Source: Actinopolymorpha alba DSM 45243 (GTDB lineage Bacteria > Actinomycetota > Actinomycetes > Propionibacteriales > Actinopolymorphaceae). From it: a stretch of DNA of 64,000 bases. This document shows positions 59,431 through 64,000 of the stretch, in pieces. The notes under the pieces are model-generated. The model did not search any database and was not told where the DNA came from. It saw only the letters and a list, made by a program, of their open reading frames with translations. A program made the position numbers and the translations under genes. Within the stretch, counting starts at the first letter, position 1. Each line of letters opens with the position of its first letter. The stretch lies in the NCBI RefSeq assembly GCF_000373925.1, contig NZ_KB892755.1, positions 1 through 64,000 on the forward strand. Reading direction: 5' to 3'.

Positions 59431-60524
59431 GGCGCCGTGGCCACCTTCTGGATATAGGCGTTCCCGCCCTTGAACTCCGTCCGCTGGAAGTCCTCGACCC
59501 AGCGCTTCAGGTAGCTTTCGGGATCGACGTCGGCGAACTTGTCGGGGTGCAGCCAGGTCGCGAGATACAACGCGCCGATCGCCTTCGACAGCCCACTTGT
59601 CGCCCAGCCGTTGGAGACGTACACCTGTCCGGTCTTCTCGGCGCGCGTGGACTTCCATCCGGGACGGCCCAGCAGGTCGTCCCGTACGCTGTCGAACTGC
59701 TTCTGGCCCGTGGGTGTGGCGCTGGGCCCGAACTCGTGGATGATGAGCGCCGGGTCGCGTTTCACCACCTCGGCTGGGTCGACGGTCGTCTCCGACTGCA
59801 CGTCGCCACCGGTCTTCACGTCACCGAAGACGTTCCTGCCGCCAGCCGCGGTGATGATCTGGTCGAATCCGGATCCGGGCAGCACGGTGAGGTACGGCTG
59901 TTCGGTTTCCCAGTAGACCGGAACGCGGGTAGCGCCCTTGACCCGGGATTCGACGGTTTCGAAGATCTCGTCGTAGAAACCGCTGACGGCCTTGGCGCCT
60001 TCGGGTTGGTCGAAAACCTTGCCCAGCAGGTCGATCGTCTCGTGGAAGACGTCGAAGTCCCACGCCGTGGCGACAACGACCGGGATGTCGAAGGATTTGA
60101 GCTGGGCGGCCGCTTCCTCCCAGGCGCCGTTACGGGGAATGATGACCACGTCGGGATCGAGCTTGACGACCGCCTCGTAGTTGATCTCCGAGAGGTTCTC
60201 GCTGACGATCTCGTTGTCGGTGATGTCGAGGTACGGCAGCCGTTTGGACGACGTACGGTCAACACCGACGACGCGATCGCCGGCGCCGATCGCGCGGACG
60301 AATTCGTTGCCGTAGCTGTTGAGTACGACGGCCCGATCGACGGGGCCGTCCAGGGTGACCGTGCGGTCGACGTCGTCCACGACCTTGATGGTGCGGGTCG
60401 GGGTCGGGCTTCCGCCGCCTTCGCCCGAGGGGGACTCGACGGTGACCTGACCGCAGCTGGTGAGCAGCGCGAGGGTGGTCAGGGTTGCTGCCCCGGACAC
60501 GAATCTGGGCGCAAGGGCCTTCAC
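59427..60524 (-). CDS. ABC transporter binding lipoprotein, siderophore/B12-like
   Basis: The 365-aa lipoprotein has lipobox LLTSC (Cys24), a Gly/Ser/Pro linker, then a FepB/BtuF-type helical-backbone binding fold (TVTLDGPVDRAVVLNSYGNE, VVGVDRTSSKRLPYL, YEAVVKLDPDVVIIP, PALIIHEFGPSATPT). GTG start 60524 is preceded by GGAGG. Family ligands are ferric siderophores, heme or cobalamin. The SAM riboswitch upstream suggests a sulfur- or methionine-linked ligand, cobalamin being one candidate, but this is open. Confidence 0.88.
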   Translation of the reverse strand: MKALAPRFVSGAATLTTLALLTSCGQVTVESPSGEGGGSPTPTRTIKVVDDVDRTVTLDGPVDRAVVLNSYGNEFVRAIGAGDRVVGVDRTSSKRLPYLDITDNEIVSENLSEINYEAVVKLDPDVVIIPRNGAWEEAAAQLKSFDIPVVVATAWDFDVFHETIDLLGKVFDQPEGAKAVSGFYDEIFETVESRVKGATRVPVYWETEQPYLTVLPGSGFDQIITAAGGRNVFGDVKTGGDVQSETTVDPAEVVKRDPALIIHEFGPSATPTGQKQFDSVRDDLLGRPGWKSTRAEKTGQVYVSNGWATSGLSKAIGALYLATWLHPDKFADVDPESYLKRWVEDFQRTEFKGGNAYIQKVATAP

Positions 60525-60606
60525 GATGGGGTACCTCCGGATGGTGCGGTGAACTACGAAGAGGTGGGGGTGGGCCCGGACGGGCGAAGCCCGAGCGGGG
60601 CCGGAA

Positions 60607-61800
60607 CTACACAGTGGTGCCTGGCCAGAAGGGCTCCCCGAGGGTGAGCATCAGCCGGTTGGCCCAGGAGAAGAACGCGACCGCGCCAATGAGGTCGACA
60701 AGGTGATGGTCGGATATGCCGTGTGCGCGTAGTGCGCTGAGGTGGTCCGCGGTCGCCGTGGACGGGGTGGTGGAAAGCGCGGCGGCGAAGGTGATGATCG
60801 CCGTCCACCGCGGGTCCTGCCCGGCGCTCAACGGCGTCAGGTCTGTTGGATGCCAGGCGGCGTCCCGTGGCAGCGTCGCGTCAAGGACACGTTGCACGTC
60901 GTCAACCCGCTTGGACAGTTGGGAAGCCTTGCGGGAATGCACGGACGCGCAGTAGATGCAGTCGTTGACCTTGCTGGTGACGGCGGCGGCGAGCTCGCGT
61001 TCGGCGCGGGGTAGGCCTTCTCGGGTGTAGAAGACCGCGGCGTCGATCGCGGTGCGCGCCTTGAGTAGCGCGGGCGAACGTGAGAGCAGGCGGAAGTACT
61101 CACCGTTTGTCTTACCAGCAAAGGACTCTTCCTGCTCTGGCGTGAGTTCGTCGACCGGGACCGGGGAAACCCACGCGGTCCACGAGAGGAGTTCCTGCGT
61201 GTAGGCGGTGGGCCGCTCGCCGCCGTTCGAGGCCCGGGTGGCCTGGCTCTTGACCCGGCCGGTGCCCCGGGTGGTGCGGGGCGGAGGCGGGGCCGCCGCT
61301 GTCGGCGTACGACCTGACAGCAGGCTGAGGCCGTACAACAACCGCGCCTGGTAGCTGGTGTAGGCCGAAAGCTGCGAGAGCACCACCACCTCGTCGGGCG
61401 TCCAGCCGGCGGCGGCGAGCAGGTCCTGGTCTTCCTGGCGTACCAACGCGGGCGAGACCGTGATGAGGTCGAGGTGCTGGACCGCGGCCCGAAGGCGTGG
61501 CTCGGACGGCAGCTCATCGGCGACCAGGCGGGGATCCGCGCCCCTGTCGAGATGGTGCTGGACCAGTGCCGGGGCGCCGTGCCAGCGGGCCGTGAGGGCG
61601 GCCAGGCCCCGGCGTACCGGCGGGTCGATCGGGCCCGGCGACTCGAAGAGGGCGTCGTACGCGAGCTGTGTCTGGCGCGCTGCCTCGGGTTTGGCCAGTC
61701 GGGCGGCCTCCCACTCGGCGTCGAGCCCGAGTAGCTCTCCGATGACGTCTGTCGCGAGGTCCGGCGTCGCCGGTGTGCCGCCAGGGGCCGTGCTCGTCAC
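60607..61800 (-). CDS. two-domain CMD/alkylhydroperoxidase-like protein (Avi_7170 + Avi_7169 type)
   Basis: The 397-aa fusion has an N-terminal CMD-like domain (about 1-165: DVIGELLGLDAEWEAARLAK, EVVVLSQLSAYTSYQARLLYG). A Pro/Thr/Arg-rich linker (about 167-195) leads to an AhpD-like domain with redox motif DCIYCASVH (CxxC-x3-H, about 280-289) and WANRLMLTLGEPFWPG. I associate the halves with the families named Avi_7170 (CMD domain) and Avi_7169 (alkylhydroperoxidase domain), usually separate genes. It likely acts as a thiol peroxidase or disulfide catalyst. GTG 61800 lies just after GGAGG. It is the first gene under the SAM riboswitch. Confidence 0.83.
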   Translation of the reverse strand: MTSTAPGGTPATPDLATDVIGELLGLDAEWEAARLAKPEAARQTQLAYDALFESPGPIDPPVRRGLAALTARWHGAPALVQHHLDRGADPRLVADELPSEPRLRAAVQHLDLITVSPALVRQEDQDLLAAAGWTPDEVVVLSQLSAYTSYQARLLYGLSLLSGRTPTAAAPPPPRTTRGTGRVKSQATRASNGGERPTAYTQELLSWTAWVSPVPVDELTPEQEESFAGKTNGEYFRLLSRSPALLKARTAIDAAVFYTREGLPRAERELAAAVTSKVNDCIYCASVHSRKASQLSKRVDDVQRVLDATLPRDAAWHPTDLTPLSAGQDPRWTAIITFAAALSTTPSTATADHLSALRAHGISDHHLVDLIGAVAFFSWANRLMLTLGEPFWPGTTV

Positions 61801-61807
61801 TGTCCTC

Positions 61808-61850
61808 CGCCGTCCTGTCGTCGTCCACGAGACCGTGGGAGAGGACGGCG
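61808..61850 (-). promoter_or_regulatory. Shine-Dalgarno-masking stem of the riboswitch leader
   Basis: CGCCGTCCT (minus strand, 61850-61842) pairs perfectly with AGGACGGCG (61816-61808), which abuts GGAGG and the GTG start at 61800. The nine-base stem could hide the ribosome site when SAM is bound, giving translational control. No run of U residues typical of a terminator is present. Confidence 0.55.
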
Positions 61851-61919
61851 CACGAACGGTGGCTGACAGCTCGCCAGCCCACTCGCGGTGGTGCACGCTT
61901 GCCGCGTCTCCCGCAGCCG

Positions 61920-61998
61920 GGTCGTCATTCCGGAGCACCCCGCCGTGCAGGAGGGTTGCCGACCAGCAAGCCGGAACTTCGCGCTGGTGCTCTTGACC
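61920..61998 (-). ncRNA. SAM riboswitch aptamer (SAM-IV / SAM-I-IV type)
   Basis: The minus-strand leader shows the full conserved pattern in order: GGTCAAGAGCACCAGC, then GGCTTGCTGGTCGGCAACC, CTCC, GGCGGGGTGCTCCGG and closing GACGACC, which pairs with the opening GGTC. CCAGC/GCTGG forms the second stem. The block GGTCGGCAACCCTCC is the signature core of SAM-I/IV riboswitches in actinobacteria. It ends 119 nt before the CMD/AhpD start codon, so high SAM should reduce expression of that operon. Confidence 0.88.
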
Positions 61999-62096
61999 TG
62001 ACGAAAACCTACATCGACGATAGGGAAGCGCGTAAACCCCCAGTCCGGAACGTGGACGGGCCGCCGCGGAGCGAGGTCTTGAGCGAGGTCGACCGG

Positions 62097-62588
62097 TCAG
62101 GTCGTGGGCGGCGGCGGTGCGTGGTCGGCGGACAGCCTTGCGGCGGCCGCGAGGAGAGCATCGTCGAGCTGGACGAGGGCCTGCTGCGTGTCGAGCCGGC
62201 CCTCGCCTTCGGAGAGGTACTGCTCAACCAGCCTGACGGCACGGCGAAACCGCGGCCGGCAGGTTTCCACCCGCGCCCGACCGCTCTTCGTGAGCGCGAT
62301 GGTGTAGGACCGGCCGTCGGTCTCGGCCCGCGTCCGGGTGACGTCGCGACGGCGTTCCATCGCTCGCAGGTAACCCGACAAGGTGGCCGGACGCAGGCCG
62401 AGCGTCGCGCACAACTGGCCAGGGGTCTGCGGGTTCCGGCTGAGCTGGGTGTAGACGGCGTACTGCGCTGGCGTGACGTCCGTGCCCAGGAGGGCGGCGT
62501 CGAGTACGCCCCCCAGGTGTTGGCCAACCACGAACAGATCAAGGAGGATGTTGCCCCCCGGCTGGTCAACGACCTTCTTTCGAGTCAC
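62097..62588 (-). CDS. MarR-family transcriptional regulator
   Basis: The 163-aa winged-helix protein has GQLCATLGLRPATLSGYLRA (recognition region, about residues 57-76), MERRRDVTRTRAETDGRSYT (wing) and a C-terminal dimer helix, ending HAPPPPTT. It lies upstream of the SAM-riboswitch operon on the same strand with 98 bp to the aptamer; it may sense oxidants or small ligands and act on that operon or itself. Start ATG 62588 has no strong ribosome site. Confidence 0.85.
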   Translation of the reverse strand: MTRKKVVDQPGGNILLDLFVVGQHLGGVLDAALLGTDVTPAQYAVYTQLSRNPQTPGQLCATLGLRPATLSGYLRAMERRRDVTRTRAETDGRSYTIALTKSGRARVETCRPRFRRAVRLVEQYLSEGEGRLDTQQALVQLDDALLAAAARLSADHAPPPPTT

Positions 62589-62643
62589 GGCCGCATGATA
62601 CGTGGCGGCGCCGCGATCCCCGGGTCGTTCGAACTCGAACTAG

Positions 62644-63660
62644 CTAGCGCGCCGGGCATACGGGATCGGGAACGGCGCTCACGGTGTACGGCGGGGTGCT
62701 GGGCTCCTGGTCCAGCTGGCTGTTGACCACGTAGAGGCGGCAGCCGTGCCGGGCGAGCGTGGTCGGAAGGTCGAAGGCCTGCCCGTCCGCGTCCGTAAGG
62801 ATGGTGTGCACCACCTCTCCCCGGCGCAGGTCCTGGTCGAGCCGGGCGACGTAGATGCCGTGCGGTGCGCCGTAGTTGAGGACGGCGTACAGATTGCGGC
62901 CGTTCAGCACCATCCCGTCGGCCCCGAAACTCTGGCCGCCAAGGTCAACCTCGGTCACGGCCTTGGTGGCGGCGTCGACCCGCCAGACCGCCTCGGTGCC
63001 GTTGGACGCGACCAGCACCGTCGAGCCGTCGGCGTTGGCGACAATGCCGTTGAGCAGCCAGTACTGCGCGGGGAAGCCGGGTATTGCGGGCCGGATGTCG
63101 AGCCACGGACGCAGCGGACCGATGGTCGCGCCGCGGCGTTCGGCGCGGTAGATGATGGGGTTCGCCCAGTCGGTCACGTAGACAGCGGTGGGTGTGATGG
63201 CGAGATCGTTGAGATTGGCGGCGCCGAGCGGCCCACCGGCGGCTTGGGTCGAGTCCAGGAGCCGGCCGGCCCGGTTGTGGACGGTCAGGGTGTCACCGCC
63301 GACCGAGAAGATGTTTCCGGCGCGGTCAGTGTGGACGCCCAGGCTGGTGCGGCGTTCCCCTTCTCCAGTTACGCCTTTGACCGGGAACGGCGTGAGATGT
63401 GAGGCGCCCACCCGGCCGCGATAGAGCGTGCCCGAGGCCTTGGACGTCACGTACATCGTGCCGTCGCTGTGGACCGCGATCCCCTCGGGAAGTACGCCTG
63501 CCTCATTGGAGACGACGTAGGTCTTGGGGAGGTCCCGTGGCGCGTTCGCGTCCGCGTACGCCTGCGGGGCGGTGGCTCCTGGCCCGGGCGGGACCAGTGC
63601 GGCGGCGGTGCCGAGCAGCGTCATGAGCACGGCGGCGCCGAGTCCTGTGCGGTTGACCAT
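62644..63660 (-). CDS. secreted SMP-30/gluconolactonase-like beta-propeller
   Basis: The 338-aa protein has a signal peptide (LGAAVLMTLLGTAAALVPPG) and propeller blades such as PEGIAVHSDGTMYVTSKASG, LGVHTDRAGNIFSVGG, LNDLAITPTAVYVTDWANP and VWRVDAATKAVTEVDLGG, as in SMP-30/NHL-like six-bladed proteins. Some are lactonases or esterases; catalytic residues could not be assigned. Start ATG 63660 after GGAGGGGGAGC is very good. It is followed by the MarR gene, 55 bp on. Confidence 0.82.
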   Translation of the reverse strand: MVNRTGLGAAVLMTLLGTAAALVPPGPGATAPQAYADANAPRDLPKTYVVSNEAGVLPEGIAVHSDGTMYVTSKASGTLYRGRVGASHLTPFPVKGVTGEGERRTSLGVHTDRAGNIFSVGGDTLTVHNRAGRLLDSTQAAGGPLGAANLNDLAITPTAVYVTDWANPIIYRAERRGATIGPLRPWLDIRPAIPGFPAQYWLLNGIVANADGSTVLVASNGTEAVWRVDAATKAVTEVDLGGQSFGADGMVLNGRNLYAVLNYGAPHGIYVARLDQDLRRGEVVHTILTDADGQAFDLPTTLARHGCRLYVVNSQLDQEPSTPPYTVSAVPDPVCPAR

Positions 63661-63781
63661 CCCTTGCTCCCCCTCCAGCGTTGACTTCGACGGGAAGCAA
63701 GGTACTTCGAGTTAGAAGTATCTCGCAAGAGCCGATGCCGGGCCGCGACGGAGGCTCAGGAGGGCCGTATCGTCCGGATCG

Positions 63782-64000
63782 TCAGGTCACCTTTCCCCGC
63801 CGTCTTCCGGTCAGGGTGGCGGCGATGACGACGAGAATGGCCGCGATAACGATGCTGATGATCCACCGAATCCAGTCAATTCCTGATGTTTCGGCGACAC
63901 CCAGGGCGGCGGCGATGTAATAGCCGATAAGGACGCCGCCGATTCCACAGATAACGGTCAACCAGAGCGGTATTTTGTCACGGTTCTTTGGGGCGATCCA
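63782..64000 (-). CDS. GlsB/YeaQ/YmgE-family membrane protein (5' end outside window)
   Basis: A minus-strand frame enters from the window edge and stops with TGA at 63784-63782, giving 72 residues. It reads KNRDKIPLWLTVICGIGGVL, then IGYYIAAALGV, a loop ETSGIDWIRW, a helix IISIVIAAILVVIAAT and the basic end GRRRGKVT. This is the usual second half of the small transglycosylase-associated/GlsB stress membrane proteins (three helices). The start codon is beyond 64000. Role: envelope stress, mechanism unknown. Confidence 0.8.
   Translation of the reverse strand, partial: WIAPKNRDKIPLWLTVICGIGGVLIGYYIAAALGVAETSGIDWIRWIISIVIAAILVVIAATLTGRRRGKVT

Noticed and set aside
57509-60524. Cobalamin riboswitch expected before a BtuCDF/Fec-like transporter
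   Set aside because: No B12-box-like sequence upstream; the leader before the first gene of this operon clearly matches a SAM aptamer instead.
1-64000. tRNA, rRNA, CRISPR arrays, phage genes or toxin-antitoxin pairs
   Set aside because: No sequence with the required cloverleaf, array periodicity or gene families was found by reading; a tRNA-scan and profile search would be needed to exclude small cases.

Overview
The window is chromosomal DNA of a high-GC actinobacterium. The evidence is strong G/C third-codon bias, many GTG and TTG starts, ATGA or TGATG stop/start overlaps in operons, typical actinobacterial families (MmyB-type XRE regulators, SigJ/ECF41 and SigE-type sigma factors, GntR-TetR fusions) and a SAM riboswitch of the actinobacterial type. 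Species cannot be read from the sequence. No rRNA, tRNA, CRISPR array, prophage or intact insertion sequence was seen.

Region 1 (1-16.5 kb) is an unusual accessory cluster. A minus-strand unit (COG4280-type membrane protein, small membrane protein, ChrB-domain protein) diverges from a long plus-strand operon. That operon holds two cytoplasmic YncE-like beta-propellers, a PstS-like protein without signal peptide, a complete Dpp/Opp-type ABC transporter and a conserved protein of unknown function. It ends at a strong bidirectional terminator. Beyond it are two more signal-less PstS-like genes in divergent orientation and a second ChrB-domain gene. GTAAC/GTTAC boxes recur upstream of both ChrB-containing units.

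Region 2 (16.5-20 kb) has an FkbM methyltransferase, an SDR with a divergent XRE/MmyB regulator, and a decayed stretch with hairpin repeats. Region 3 (20-33.9 kb) is one long minus-strand catabolic locus. A LacI-family regulator gene heads it, behind two perfect operators. It is followed by a sugar ABC transporter, four consecutive ADP-ribosylglycohydrolase paralogs, a CaiB/BaiF CoA-transferase, a CitE/HpcH-like lyase, two SDRs and a TIM-barrel isomerase. I read this as an import, hydrolysis, oxidation/isomerisation and CoA-dependent degradation route for an unidentified glycoside-like compound.

Region 4 (33.9-53 kb) is a mixed housekeeping/accessory stretch. It contains a degenerate aminoglycoside-phosphotransferase-like protein, a P-loop kinase-like protein, an SRPBCC protein, a DUF4180 protein with a short N-terminus, a secreted amidase and two sigma-factor loci. 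It also has an SMR transporter, an SDR/TetR pair, acetyltransferases, an MFS exporter and a LysG/LysE-type amino-acid exporter pair.

Region 5 (51.7-62.6 kb) is a redox module: an FAD monooxygenase, a GntR-TetR fusion regulator, a luciferase-like oxidoreductase fused to hemerythrin, and an operon under a SAM riboswitch. That operon encodes a CMD/AhpD fusion protein, an iron-siderophore-type ABC transporter and a large FAD/NAD(P)-binding protein, which points to sulfur metabolism. A MarR regulator, a secreted SMP-30-like protein and the truncated start-side of a GlsB/YeaQ membrane protein close the window. Small intergenic hairpins with 9-10 nt loops (19.8, 34.7, 40.9 kb) look like one interspersed repeat family.
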